This document shows, in pieces, positions 24,408-38,099 of a DNA stretch of 64,000 nucleotides. The stretch's first letter is position 1; every line of letters begins with the position of its first letter. The position numbers were made by a program, and so were the translations under genes. The notes under the pieces were generated by a model. It saw only the letters and a list, made by a program, of their open reading frames with translations. It made no database searches and was not told where the DNA came from. The DNA is from Sycobia sp. Sy_11 (Eukaryota > Arthropoda > Insecta > Hymenoptera > Epichrysomallidae), in assembly GCA_018907035.1 (NCBI GenBank), contig JACCIC010000001.1, positions 7,101,501-7,165,500 on the forward strand, written 5' to 3'.

Positions 24408-26671
24408 GTAAGAAAACCGATCTTGCTCGATAAATTATTATGTATTACTATTCCCTAACGTCACGAAATGCCATAATTAATGATTTTGTGTTTGCATAGG
24501 AATTATTCGATATAAAATGTTTTACGAAACTAATGTTTGCTTTTAAAATAATAGGTATTATGTTTTTTTCCAAAATTTCTTGAAAAGAGATTCTCTTTCA
24601 ATTAAGCTCACAAGTTATCTAGACATTTGAATTTTTCCGTAACCATTTTGAAACTTCTCTAACTATATACCAAATTTTATTATGTAAAAATCGATCAATG
24701 TTTTTGTCTTACCTATACCCATTTTTTAATGTTAAACTAATAAATTTATTGTTGGAATTTAATATTGTTCGTTGGAAAAATGAAATATGATATGACCAAA
24801 GAATAATAAATTACTAGTGAAATAATGTCGAATATATTTGTCCCTGAAAGGAATATTTTTTATTTCAGTTTTGATTTGAAAAGGTTTAGCGCTAGACTTA
24901 GAGGAATTGATATAATTAATAACAGTAATCTCTCCTTTACTTCGAATAAAATCCAGTGAAAGTAATAATCGAGTAAAACTAACCCTCGGCAGTTAAAAAT
25001 TATGTAGCCAATCTTATATCCGTATCTTTAGAGCGTCAAAAAATATCAAAAGTGTACGTTAGCATCGGGTGGATAAGTCAGTAGAAGAAAAGATCGGGGT
25101 GAAAAAGATTTTATATTATAATCTTTTTAATAGGAATGTATTTATTAGCTTATGTATATTCTCTATTTTATTTACATTATTCTTATACCAACGTGTTTAT
25201 TTAAAATGATAGGAACCTACATATAAGGTATTTTTACAATTGAATGCAATATTCAATAAATAATTATAAACAATCATAGAATAAAAGAAAGAATGATCCA
25301 TAGATATATATATAAGTTATCGAGGATAATTCGAAATAATGAAAATAATATAAAATTAAATGTGTAGTTCATAAATAGATTAATCTTTCTAAACTAAAAG
25401 TTGAATTTAAACTCGTATTGATCACATAATAAAATCAATCAATCCACAATATTTTTTTACCAATGTTTTGTATTCTCTTATATAGTTTGTTGAACTCTTA
25501 TATTACATAGAAGTAAGTTCTACAATCTTTGTAATCTATGTATACGAGCAAAAAAGAATAATTAGAAAAACACGTTGGCTTATAAAGTACATACTCTTGT
25601 ATCTCTCAGTAAGTTATAATATCTCATAATATTTATAATAGATCAATATGTAATATTTTATATATAAATCTTAAAGGATGAAAAATCCCGATTACTTAAA
25701 CTGATCGTTTTATGGGAAAGGTATCATAAAATTTTTTGTTGAATAGAATATAAGCGAGTTAATTACTTTTGATTGTAGGAAATCCAGATTATAGATCCAT
25801 TGTTTACAGAGATAATATGAATGAATTATATATATAGAATGTATATAATATATATGTATAATTAATTAAGAATTTTTAATAATTCATATATGTACTAATG
25901 ACAATAAAATTTATTTTTATATAAAAATAAATGTGTTGATTCGTTAATTAATATTTATTTCGTATTTCGAATACATTAAAATACTATGATTACTACATTG
26001 ACAACTGAACCAATTTCGTCATTTCTGGAAAAATGGATTGTATAATTGATATTTCATTTAAGTAGAATGTTACGTCTTTCAAATGCAATATCTTACAGAA
26101 TTAATTATGATTCTGTTCTTTAAAAAATTTTTTTATTATCAGGGCAAAACAACGATAAATGTTATTGTGATACGTGAAAACTTTTGCTAGAATCTCCCGT
26201 TTAGATTTTCAGACTTGATAGTAGCCCAAGATTAGATGGTCCGATCTAATTATCCATAGTAACAATATTCCTTTTTAAGGAACGACAAAAGCAACAAAAT
26301 CAGATCCAATGTAGAAATTCGAAGTATTAATATACAAATAAATAAAAAATATACATATAGTTTAAGTTGTGGATCTGTGAACTGTCTACTTTTCTTCAGA
26401 TAGAATAAGCTGATTGAAGTAAGTCAATTATTCAATCTTCAATTATCTCTTTTAATTTAACATTCATTCCCTGATCATTCCAGTTTTTGGAATGGTGATG
26501 GCCAATTTTTTCCAATAAACACGTAGTCAAATTCGTAAATTTTTATATTCGCAAATTTATAAAATTTGTATAATTCCTAATATATTTTATTCAGATTGGT
26601 TTCATCAATGAAACATATGTCAGAATACATTTCTCTATTGTTAATCTAACTAAATTGTTATATATCTCCAG

Positions 26672-26675
<4 letters not shown>

Positions 26676-26721
<46 letters not shown>
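26676..26721 (+). repeat. (TA)n microsatellite
   Basis: Uninterrupted TA array of about 46 bp. Confidence 0.96.
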
Positions 26722-26723
<2 letters not shown>

Positions 26724-27469
26724 TTATTTTATGTAAATGAGTTTCACTGACGGTATTGTAAGTTTTATATTAATTTAATTCATAATTCATCATCAGTTTT
26801 GAGGATTAGATGGTATTGTGTACTTTATTTGTGTAGTTTTTCAGAATTAGACCTTTCTTAAAAAATTTTTTTATTTGCCATTTTTTCTAAAGCTTATAAC
26901 CTAAATTTAACTGCCTTAAGAATGTATTAAATTATAAAAGGTGAGTTATAATGCAGAGATGGATACTGTGGATAAAAGTTTATTGTTACCATGAGCCAAA
27001 TAACTTCTAGTAAATAAGTTCAGTATAATAATTGCTGGCGAAATATAAGTATACATCAAATATTTTGCATATTTATTAAAGGTTTTTTGGATTTTTTTTT
27101 ATGTTTTTTGATATCTATTTTGATATTATTTTGATACTATTAAACAGCTGTCAGATACTGAAACACTTCCATATCAATTGATTCTCGAACCTTGTTAATG
27201 ACAGTTTCACAAAAAAAAATTTATTCAAATTCGATCTATATTAAAATGACTAAACCAAAAAAATCTCTTCTTATTTTACAAGTCGATAAAAAGAATAGAA
27301 GCGATGTAGGAGTCGCAAAAGAAGTGAACCAAGAAGCTCACAAAAGTGGTGCATAAATCAGTCTGTTAGATCAGCCTATAAATTCCGCGACGTACTTCAT
27401 CAGCGTAAAAGAGCTCCTGCCCACGGCAGTTAATATAAGTTAATCTCTCATTTGGATCGTCTCGCACCT

Positions 27470-27745
27470 TATGCCTCCTCACCTACTCCCCTCTCGCTGC
27501 GCATTATCTCGCGGAAACAATTTGACGGGTGAGCGCGCGAGAGCGCGCGCGCGCTTGCTCCACGATAAGGAGCCGTTGGGATCCATGTCGAGGCGGGTGG
27601 GAGGTGGCGCGCGGAGAGCAACTGGTTTACGACAGGGCGAGAAGCGTAAAACTCGCCTAAACGACGCGCTGCGGGATAGGGTGGCAGAGAGGGGTCGGAG
27701 GGGGCGGGGGTCGACAACATCGACGGCCAGCGGGACTTTCGTAAA
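27470..27745. other. small GC-rich, CpG-rich island
   Basis: A compact block with GAGCGCGCGAGAGCGCGCGC-type sequence near 27530 and no supported exon. Overlapping frames on both strands up to 97 codons lack any domain and reflect base composition. Likely regulatory or first-exon DNA, by analogy with the other islands. Confidence 0.45.
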
Positions 27746-28199
27746 GTGAGAGCAAAGTTTACGTTTGCTCATGCTTTGAACAAACGGAACTCCCCTTCAA
27801 TGATTCAAATAAAATGTATTAACAATAATAGATATATCTCTAATATATCTCTATCCCCTCAACCTATATACCTGTCTTCTCCGTAAGACATATTCAAATT
27901 AATGAACAGGTGTTATAAAGGATGATAAATATTCTCTTATTGACACGACTCTAATATTAAATTTACACTGTTTTTATTTCTTAATATGTTTATTTCAAAA
28001 TTCCTTCTTATTTTTTTTAAATATCTCTAATTTTTTCTGATAAATCTTTAAAATGTGGTAAATTTGAATCTGCGATTGTAAAGTTTAAACTTCCAATGAA
28101 AATTAAGGCTTTATTTCAACAATACAATTAAAAGACGTACATTATTCAAAATACTTTTTGTCGAAATAATGAACGTATCATAGATCATTGCATTGACTG

Positions 28200-28890
28200 A
28201 AAAACAACGTCTCGTGTATGGTCACTAATTTTTGTTGTTTTGTCGCATTGTTCTTTCAAACACGTCATATGTGTTCAATTGAATGGTCCATCAATTGCTT
28301 GATCGACTGTTTCAGCTTTTTTCAGGAGTTAATAGTAGACCACACCCGCCTGATGCAAACAAATACAGAGCATTACGTTGTTTGCGTATATTTCCGGCTT
28401 TGACTGCAATAGTCCTGGTTCAACAAGCTTGAACTATAATGTATTATACTATACTATCGTAATACATCTATTTTTCGATTTTTCATCTACAGAAGCAATG
28501 CAAAAATCGATGCGAAACCGACTGCTTTTTATCAGGCTGAAGAAACAATTTGAAAGTCAAATTACGATTTTCGACGTTTCTTAGTGTTAATTCACGCGGC
28601 ACCCAATTCCCTGACGTTTCGATGAATCCCAGTGATTTCATACGCGTGAGAATGGCTTTGCTTCTTACTTCCAATGATTCAATAAGTTTTTCTTACAGTT
28701 GGACATGGTCCCTTATCGAAAAATGACACCAATTCGTCATCCTGAAACTTTTTATGCTGTTCCGCAAGGTCTTTGTCTTCGATATCGAAATCATCATTTT
28801 TGATACATTCTAAAATATGGAACTAATTCAGGACATGCTTCTGAGAGATGAAGCTTAGATACATTTTTCTATAAATTAAATTAATAATGC
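28200..28890 (-). mobile_element. mariner fossil (minus strand)
   Basis: Minus-strand translation in shifting frames gives an acidic NDDFDIEDKDL start near 28800. KAILTRMKSLGFIETSGNWV follows with PRELTLRNVENRN (28674-28483), the mariner DNA-binding linker region. A worn VWSTINS/ELLKK-like segment lies near 28340. The sequence block around 28320-28420 is similar at the nucleotide level to 48345-48450, so the two fossils are from one lineage. The element is truncated and stop-ridden; termini not found. Confidence 0.72.
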
Positions 28891-29480
28891 TGTGTTGGAA
28901 TGTGATTCAACGTTTTTAACGTATGAAAAAAATTTTCTGTATAAACTTGTATAAATTTAATAGATTTATGAAACTCTTTGTCAAATGACAGCAGTCATCG
29001 TCAAAAAAAGGGCCCAGGATATTAAGTTAGTTATAAATACACGTTTTTTAATTTGTAAAGCCAATATTTCTCCAACTTTAAAATAAAATAAAATAAAATA
29101 ATATATAAAATAAGAAAATAATATATAATATATATAAAATAATTATTATCTCGGTCAGTAACTTGGTCAATGACCTCCTCCAATATATCTATATTATTTA
29201 CGAATTTGTGTTACGAATTAAAATTTAAAAATCTATCAACAATGTAGGTTTTCTATATCAATTTATTTTGACTATGTATATTATCGTCTCTAATAAGAAG
29301 AAAAAACAACTCTCACACATATTTTACAGCAAATACAATTCTTAAATAAAAACTTAAATAAAGACTGGTAACTAACATAATAAGTATAGATATATAAAAA
29401 ACCACGCTAGCCAAAAAACAGCTTTGCGTAATACTGCGTGCAGTTCGATTGCTTAGTATTTCTGGTTTTCGTACGTTTTT
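28891..29480. other. AT-rich gap
   Basis: Contains a short TAAAA/ATAA-rich simple repeat at about 29080-29140; no gene seen. Confidence 0.5.
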
Positions 29481-29489
29481 CACCCTCGC

Positions 29490-30330
29490 CCTACAGCCCG
29501 CTGCCAATATCCGGAAGGGGGGGGGCGAATAAGATCCAGAGCTCAACGAGAAAGATAGTCCCGCTTGAGCGTGCGCGTCGGGATTTAATTATAAGCCCAT
29601 GCTTGCTAAAAGCGCGGCAGTTTCGCGGGCTGTGTCGTTGAGCGCCATGCCGCGGCCGCCGACCCGGAGGAGGACGGCCCGGGCGCACTCGGCGCTGCGC
29701 TCCGGTACGTCCCTTGCCTCGTTTCGATTTTATGGAGATCGATGCCAGCTCGCAAAAAAGGGAGCTACGCGCTCGGGGGATGGGGGCAAGCGAGAAGGGC
29801 GAGGTGGGTGGAAAGCCGCAACGGCACAATACGGATCCTCGTCGCTATTCCCTTTTCTTCTCTCGTCTGTCTTTTTTCCTACCTTCATGGGAATTCTACT
29901 TCGGCGAGAGGGAAGAGAGGAGAAACTGCACGTGGAGTACCGAGAGGCAGCGGTGATGAAAGAGACAGGGGGCGGAGGGAGGCAGAGAGAGAGAGAGAAA
30001 GAGAGAGAGGAGTCTAATAAAATTCGGTTCGGTTTTACTAGGAGGAATATTCAGTTACTAAGCAGTTTTATTATAGCTGAAAGGCAGTTCATTAAACCGG
30101 CTAAAAGAGCAGGTAGTGCCATGCTGCCGCGGGCCGCCCCGGAGATTTAGTACGATCTTCGCGTACCGGGAGAAGGGGGGCGTAAAGGAAAAAAGGAGTC
30201 GCGGAAATTTTATTGCGCGGCTATAAAAAATTAATTCGAAATTAAATTTTACGGGTAGGAGCTGGCTTAAAGCGCTGCCGCGAGCAGTTCTGGGGTATGT
30301 TTATGTTGCTCTTTTTGGTTTTAAAGCGGT
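29490..30330. other. GC-rich island with (GA)n tract, candidate promoter or regulatory region
   Basis: Strong CpG-rich block (about 29490-29830) followed by a purine-rich GA stretch (about 29960-30010) and a second GC-rich part (30110-30310). Possible plus-strand donors include TCCG|GTACGT near 29704. A 183-codon plus-strand frame (29599-30150) overlaps antisense frames and has only low-complexity basic sequence, so I do not call a gene. Confidence 0.45.
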
Positions 30331-32654
30331 CGCTTGAGTTTCCTACTTGTTTTTTTTCTTCTTCAACTTCCATTCCTGTAAGTAAGATTAGGTTCAAATC
30401 CGATTTCAGAAAACCATTATAATTTTAACGGTTCAAGGCTATATTGAATATTATTTTAACAAATATTACCGTTCACTTTATTAAATACTCCAAAATCGGA
30501 TTACAATAATGTAATAATGAAATTTCTGCAGTTATCATTATAATTCATAAAATTATACGCTTTTAATAGCTAAGATACTATTACATTTTCCATTTATATT
30601 TTTAAATAAGTATTTATTATATAAATTTGAGGCTGCAATGTAAATTCACGTTACGTCTGACTTAAGCCGAATATTACTACTTACCCTGAGAGCCGATGCG
30701 AACTGTCTGTGCAACGAATTAATAACATCAACCATCCATCACTTCATTATATAATGAATTAATGAATAAGCATTACTTATAAAATTCAAAAACTCTCCTT
30801 AGACATATAAATGATTTAATTATATTTACTTCTATTCATTTATGCATTGTCAACTTACCGAATCACGGAATTGATAAATAGAACAATTTTAAATTTTAAC
30901 AAAAGAATGATGAATTTCGGTCATAAGGATTTATCACAAAATATAAGAATTATTATTAATCTGCAATGAATAAAGATTATCTGGATTGAAATTATTATTT
31001 ATAAAATAAATGCTTAAAAATTATTATAAATATTAATTTGAAACGGTGTGAACGATGTACATCCTTATAAACAAAATTTTATATTCTATATAATCTATTG
31101 ATGTATTAGAGCAGATAATTAGAGCAGTAACAGATTATTTAATTAAACGTGTCATATGCCAGATCATTTAATTAAATGCAATATTGAATATACTATAATT
31201 AATAGAGTTTCAGACATGCCAGTCTAAATTGAAGTTGCGTGTTTAACGTAAATCACGCAACTCGAATGAATTTGATATTACACAATTCATTTAAAATAGA
31301 TTTGTTATAAAAATTTGAAAAAAGTTGTCAAAATAAAAATTACTATCCTAAAATATCGACAAATGAACAGTATCTTCGTTAATAAATTTATCTCATCTAT
31401 TCATGAAAACTACTATTATTAACATTCATTAATATAAATCGTTATTTTGAAAAGATCACTTGATTGCTTGACGGTTTTTAACAAATTAGCATATACCAAC
31501 ATCTCCTGAAATATAATAACGAGGAAATTGGAACATAAGATAAATGCAAGACTCTTAGAAAAGATTTATATTTTTTATCTATATTTATCTACTTATATTT
31601 TTATAATATTTTTAAAATTTCTGAAGTGCCAAAAATTGTTCAAACTGTGTATGTATGGAAATAGTTATCAGAGTAAAGTTCTAATTTAATAAAAGAAAAA
31701 TATCTTTAAGCATCCTGCACTAACTTTGTAATCTATTTTACATATATTAGTAATTATAATGGAAAATGCACAATGTAAGGCAACTGTTATTCAAGGCGAT
31801 CCCACCATTTGCATAGCAAGATTTACTAAATACCTTAAACTTTTAATAGTTATTCTCCAAGCATAGTAAATCAATCTAATTCTCTGGCATTAGAAACTAG
31901 ATTTATTTATACGTAAAGCCCTATCCCTATCAAAAACTTTACGCTGTTATAATATAATACTATCCAAAAAAAATAACGAATTAATCATAAATAATGAAAT
32001 GCGCTTAATTTATTATCTAAATATACCCAAGTCTTTGTCTAACAGACTTCGCAACCAAAATATATTTCCAAAATCAAACTTCATTATTTTACTGATGATT
32101 TTTATCAAATATGTTTCTGCGTAATGTTATTAGTAATTAATTAAATAAACGGAAGGACGGAAATAACGGACATCCCTGGACTGACTCCGCCCGAAAACAA
32201 ACGACGGACCTTCCATTTTTGTTACTGATGCTTTCGCGCCGATCTACAGATGCCATGTCTTGCTTCTTACCAACTTGTCCTCATATCGCTGATATTGTAT
32301 TTTAACGCTTCACTATCATAGCATACGTGACATTTGTATAGTTCTGTAATTTTTACGTATAAAACTTATCATATTTTAATTATCTAATTGAATAGACAAT
32401 TTCCCAACGATTTTGTGCTTCACTACACATACATAAATAACTAAAAAATATAGAACTTTTATAACATATATAATGAAAATATAATTTATATTAGAAGTTA
32501 AATTTATTTTTTAAATAATAACACATATTAAAAACTGCATTAAAAAAAGAATAGTTTGAAGATTAATTTATCATAGAATATTATATAAATTATTAGTAAA
32601 CTTTATGTATTCGGTAATCTTCGGGTTTTTTGTTATAAAATAATTGATCAAAGG

Positions 32655-32700
<46 letters not shown>

Positions 32701-33379
32701 CTTATGGTATCGCATTGTAGAAAGTTGGGGCTTATTAGTGCAGCCTTGATATAGTAATGTCCAAATAGATCTTTGAATTTATTTATAATATTCTTAATAT
32801 GTATCCTCCTTGATTAAGGTCTGATCATAAGCTACGAAGCCAATATTATTGAATTAAGGGATAACGCTGATATTGGCCGGAAGAAAACCTTACACAAAAA
32901 ACTTTTACAGATATAAAGAAAAGGCGATTCTATATCTTTTTCACCTTTTCAAGATGTGGATTCTTGCGATGATATTAGACTTTTATTTACATGATACTTG
33001 TACATAAAATCGAAGAAACCACACGCCAAGTTTTCGGTAAATTTGTCTGTTGAAATTTGGACTAGTCCCGTTTGAGACGAAAAGTGTCCTGTTGAAAATT
33101 TTATTTGTGGAGTTAACAATCTAAGTAATTGAATCCACTAAATATGAAAGAGATGATGAAAAATTACGAGAAAAATCTTTGATCTTGAAAATTATATTTC
33201 AAGTTCAATTTCGTTCTATTTGTACTCCGTACATTTTTGTATGCGTTGGATGAATATTTTAGTTTCGGCTCTCAGTATTACCCAAGATCAACAGTGTGAA
33301 AATGGCGCAAATTTGATCCCTAAGGGAGTAATTGATTTTTATGAGTACTCTTGCCTCTCACCTCAAAATATTTAACTTT
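30331..33379. other. AT-rich gene desert
   Basis: No gene recognised. A small GC-richer patch at about 32150-32290 contains GGAAGGACGG and its near inverse GACGGACCTTCC. It could be a short regulatory element. Confidence 0.45.
32657..32698 (+). repeat. (AT)n microsatellite
   Basis: Uninterrupted 42-bp AT array. Confidence 0.96.
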
Positions 33380-36110
33380 ATGATAATGTTTCCTGTGTGT
33401 GGTATTCTTCAAAACGTGATGCTACGCATAGAGTCATATCGCAATTATAGCACATTTAGTTTGGCTCGACGAATAATTTTAGGTAAAGTATTGCACTTCC
33501 AACTTGTAGTAAACTTTGGGATATGACAACCAACTATTGTGGGTGTCTAACTAAGTGGGAAGACTAACAACAAATGAGCGATGGTGTCATCATTATCATC
33601 GAATTTCAATAATTATCTAATGACCACTAATCTTAATAAAAAAGGTCATTTCTTTCTCCTTAATTTTTCATTTCATATAGAACATGAACAATAGATAAAT
33701 TTATATCAATAAGGTAAATTGCTTGCGACACCATCCATATTTTGATTGTATTCATGGACACATTCTGGTTTTACAATATCCTCATTTATTCGACAGTGTT
33801 TCTACGAACTTGAGTTCTGTGAGTTGTACAGAAATGAAGTTCGTGCACAGTTATAACCATGCGAACACTACGTCTATTCTCACACATCAGTGCCCTCCAC
33901 ATATTATTATAAGCAACTTGAAGTTTACTTTACACGAACTTATTTTCTAATTTTGACATTCCTTTTCTATTGGATTTTACGGTGCTATATATTAATGTAT
34001 TGAAAGCATGTAAAATTTCTGTAAATATATAATAGAAGATGTACACCAGTTTTGTATACACAAGATGGCCTATAGAAAATAAAGCTCTAAAATATGAAAC
34101 ACTCAACAATAACGTGCAAAACGAATACAGTCTCGCAGTCTGTTAATTAAACAAGTTTGATTCCAACCGATTACTTTTTAACAGAATATACTGCTTGAAT
34201 ATACGTCTAACTTTGCAAAATACTAGACTTCTATGCACGGGTTTTTACCTAAAATAAGAACTACTGATAATTTATTTTGCAGATAGTCGACTAAAGATTT
34301 TTTTCACTACAGGATGTTGGTCGATTTATGTTTTCATTATCATGAAAATGTAAATAACGTAAAACAAGATATCTATTGGGTGTACGGGTAAGTTGCCAGC
34401 ATTATTTTTTCCAAAATGTAAGGTTTTATAATGAAAATATGGTTACATGTTCTTTATTCGAAGTATCGTTCATCGAAACCGATAACTTTATCACATTTCT
34501 TTATAATTTATAAATTCTGGACTAAAAAATGTTATCGTCTTTCGAGCCCAAGAACGTTGGAGTCGATTTTCGATCATATTTTCTCTCTCGGGAACTGAAA
34601 CGTATTCCCGTAAGATCGTTTGCAGTAGTGCAGTAGTAATCGACACAAATAGTAGTCAGATGACGTTAAATCTGGACTGAATGGGAAATAAGGCAGACTT
34701 TCCTATCAACTATTCTCCAAATAGTTTTTCACCGAAGCCGCAACATGTGGCCAAGCGTTATCATGCTGAAAAATGACGATCTTATGCCTGATCTCATATT
34801 CTGGTCGTTTTTTCTGTAATGTTCTATTTCAAACGAATCAGTTGCGTTCGATACAATGGTTCTTTGATGATTTGACGATTCAGAAGCACCATAGTATATG
34901 ATACCCTTTTCATCCCACTATATGTAGAGCATGACCTTATTTACGAAAATATTTCAGCGCTAATTGAGCGCGATCATCGGGCTTTGTATACAATTTTCTG
35001 CTTTTAGAGTTATCGTAATTAATTTATCTTTCATCACCATTGACAATACGATGCAAAAGTGATTTAATTTTATACCGCTGCAGCAACATTTCAGACATGC
35101 AAAATTGACTTCGAAGTCTGTCGGCTTTAATTCATACGGTGTTCAGTTGCCCATCTTTTGAATAAATCTCAATGCTTTTAAGCTTAAGGAAACGGCTTAT
35201 TCCGTAATCCTCATGCAAAGATGAGAAAACGTCTAATACCTCTTCTTCAAAACTTTTTGGCTTTCCGGAACGATCCTTGTTTTCAAATTCAGAATCATCC
35301 ATTTTAAACCGTTACAACTACTCGCGGCACGTCGAGACACAAATACATTGGGCCGCATAAGCTTCCGAAATCAAACGATAGAAAACCGCTGCACTTTTCC
35401 TCGTATTAAAGAAGACAAGCAGAGCTTCGCGTAAATGACATTTATTTGGCTGAAAACTTGCCATGGTTACGTTCGACAAAATAAACGATAGTGAAAGAAA
35501 TGCTGAACTATAATGCTGCAAAGTTGTTGACAGATAGATAACCTACCAATATAATACATGAGGTCTGACATTTCTGCCCGGATCCACTGGTGACGCCATC
35601 TTTTGAAAAACGCTAAAAACTTACTTGTACGCCCAATATCACGAGCCATTGTTTGGCCAGATACTGCAGTATGTAATAGATGACTTTTAGACCAATAATT
35701 TTTGAAGCCACCTTTCTGAACATGGGCCATTAAAATTCAAAGGACAAGAAAATGTTGAGACTCATCTTCTGTAAGAGAAAACCAAGCTATATGGTGACAA
35801 CTACGAACTTCATGATTTCGACTGCCATATCAATTTGTCAATTTATAATTTCTCCAGTGAGATAGGAATTTAACAAGTATTTAAAATAATAGGTTGGGTT
35901 ATTCTGCGATATAAAGATATCTGGATTTGATTCATAACAATCTTCGAAAACGTTAATTGCTGGATAAATACGCATTTAGAAAATTTAAGTTTCATCAGAA
36001 TCGTTATTTTCCAAATCAATTTCATCAATGTTTCCATTCTCCAACTCTTGTATTTCAGATTCGGACTCACCACTACTCCAAACTTAACATAGCCTATTTT
36101 ACAGAATTAA
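33380..36110 (-). mobile_element. piggyBac-type transposon relic, interrupted by a mariner
   Basis: On the minus strand from high to low coordinate: an acidic N-terminal segment (about 36100-36010), KNYWSKSHLLHTAVSGQTM (about 35710-35655), then the mariner insertion. The relic resumes with RYLVLRYLHFHDNEN (from 34373). Further blocks are SNRKGMSKLENK (about 33960-33920), CVHEYNQNMDGV (about 33760-33725) and the cysteine-rich C-terminus CYNCDMTLCVASRFEEYHT (about 33453-33395). These follow the order of piggyBac (PGBD-like) transposases. Frameshifts and stops are numerous, and the usual GVD near the third catalytic site reads GVA. TTAA-flanked termini were not located. Confidence 0.82.
34376..35636 (-). 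mobile_element. mariner, Mos1-like, nested in the piggyBac relic
   Basis: A 1261-bp element with inverted ends TTGGGTGTACGGGTAAGTT and TTGGGCGTACAAGTAAGTT, flanked by TA at 34374-34375 and 35637-35638. The transposase starts at the minus-strand ATG at 35464 (MASFQPNKCHLREALLVFF). It is then broken by a stop at 35318 and by frameshifts. Later blocks still show HRIVNGDE (first Asp, about 35055), FQHDNAWPHVAASVKNYLEN (second Asp, about 34765) and a SPDL..SDYY block (third Asp, about 34665). All three Asp codons are visible but no continuous frame remains. The family is the Mos1/mauritiana type by motif. Confidence 0.9.
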
Positions 36111-37289
36111 AGAATACTTGTGATTTAGTGATATATCCATAATAATAATAATAATTATTATTATTATAGTGGAATAGTATTAATAATTATTATAGCAATA
36201 CGAAATTTTCTGCTAAAAACAATTAATTAACTTATCTACTGAAAGCAACTAATAGTAATAAAATATCGTACCTGAACATTTACCTTGAGGATGCAAAAAT
36301 TCATTCCACCAATCGAAATACTTCTTTCGTGGTAACTAAATAAAAATACGTGCATTTACGAATTTCAATATTGAACAACCGAATCAAAAATTTTACCATG
36401 AAGTCGAAAATAATTTGATCACAAAATGTCAAATATGCTACTAAAAATTATTACACTATAGTTCTTACATTGAAAAACTAATATTATTCCCAAAACTACT
36501 CAAAAATATTATAATACTTCAGTCGTCGATATATCGACCAGCATCCTTAAAACATTAAAAACTTTATTAGGTAACGAAAAAAAATGTATTATCAATTTTT
36601 TACCAATGTTTTTATGTCTGAATTAGGCATAAACAAAAATTCAGATTTGTTAGAAACTATCAGGCTTACTAGGGGACCAAAGCCTCCAAAAAAAATATAT
36701 TTTAGTCTATAGTTTTATTAGCTAATATTTGTTACAGACGTATTGAAGTTATGAATGAAATGCAGCTTATAGAACCTCACAACCTGCCTTATATAAACTA
36801 GTAGCAAATATTAAGAAATAAAATTAATAATAAGTCAGATTAATATAAATTTAATAAACATGGAGCTAATAAACTAAAATCATGACAGTGTTTCATTTTT
36901 ATGTAGAAATAATATATTGATCATCCACTAGTTGCCATCTTTTCTCTTAAATATATGTCCTCTTCATATTAGTATAAAAATTCTTACAAGACTACTTCTA
37001 TCCTGGACCTTGCTTATTTTTCATATGCAATATATATTTATTTTCTAAAATACTATGTTTCAAAAAACCATTATCAATGTTATACATGCTTCAATTTAGA
37101 TCATGACTAAAATTAATCGAAAAAGTCTGATGTATCGCATCGATCGCTAAATAATATACTCAATATTTATAAATTATTCAACATTTTAGTTATTTCCATT
37201 ATTTCCCTCTGATAGAAACGCAAAAAAATAAGAACGAAAGTGGATACTTACAAATTATATAATTAGTTCAATATTGAACAATCATTACA
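36111..37289. other. AT-rich gap
   Basis: No gene or element recognised between the piggyBac relic and the BEL element, apart from an (ATA)n-like patch at about 36140-36165. Confidence 0.5.
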
Positions 37290-37294
37290 AATAC

Positions 37295-37920
37295 TGTTAT
37301 GTTGAAAACTCTCCAACATGGAGAGGTTCCACGATTTCGTTTTGTTTTTAGATGGTTAGGTGTAAATAAATGAGTAGACACAATTTGAGCCACAAATTAA
37401 ATTGATTTATTGGCTCTTGGGGAAAAGCCTAGAAGGCATAAAAACCCCACGAAACGTATATTTGTGTTTTGATTGAGATTTGTCTGATGCGCATAATGTG
37501 CTGTTGCACGTATTCGTATTAGGCGCTATGGCGCTACGCTTGTACCGTATTGACGGTAAGCACGGGGCCCCGGTGGACAAACAGTTGTCCTTTATAGTCG
37601 TATAATCGTATAATTATGAATTCTGAATTGTATGAATGAATGTATTGAATGAATTATGAATGATTAAATATAAGGTAAATGTTAGAATTTAACAAATAAG
37701 AAAAATGATGAAATTAACGCGAACGTATTGTATTAGTATAATAATTTAAACGCGTGCAATCGCAAGTAGATCTGAACTCGACGAACGATCGCGCTGAACT
37801 GACTCTTAATTTCGACGGGCTCGATCATCACGATCACGCTCTCTTTGTGATCATATGAAATCGATATCTATAAACAAACCAAACCCGAATTCGATGAACT
37901 AAAACTTCGTCTACGCAACA
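37295..37920 (-). repeat. 3' LTR of the BEL/Pao element
   Basis: 626 bp, TG...CA. On the minus strand it holds AATAAA (37406-37411) for polyadenylation and an insect-initiator-like TCAGTT (37797-37802). Confidence 0.96.
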
Positions 37921-38099
37921 TACTCCCGCCGTTGAGAGTATAACGATCAACCATTTAATTTTTATAATACAACAATTATGCGCAAAAATACAATAGTGAT
38001 ACATTAATGGAATACATAGAATTGTATATACATAAACTGACAAGTTACATTATGAAATAGATATAAGAATGTAATAATTTTTAAAAATATAATAATTTT

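Larger units (their letters stand above)
22803..27460. other. long AT-rich gene desert upstream of the protease
   Basis: No coding exon, transposon motif or GC-rich island was recognised. The protease promoter should lie within the first few hundred bases on the minus strand, but no convincing TATA box or initiator could be chosen. Two TA microsatellites are listed separately. Confidence 0.45.

Noticed and set aside
29599..30150. 183-codon plus-strand open frame
   Set aside because: It lies in a GC-rich island where stops are rare, overlaps antisense frames of similar size, is low-complexity and basic, and shows no domain or splice support.
30385..30410. tRNA B-box-like GGTTCAAATCC
   Set aside because: The flanking T-arm does not pair and no matching A-box, anticodon arm or acceptor stem lies at the right distance.
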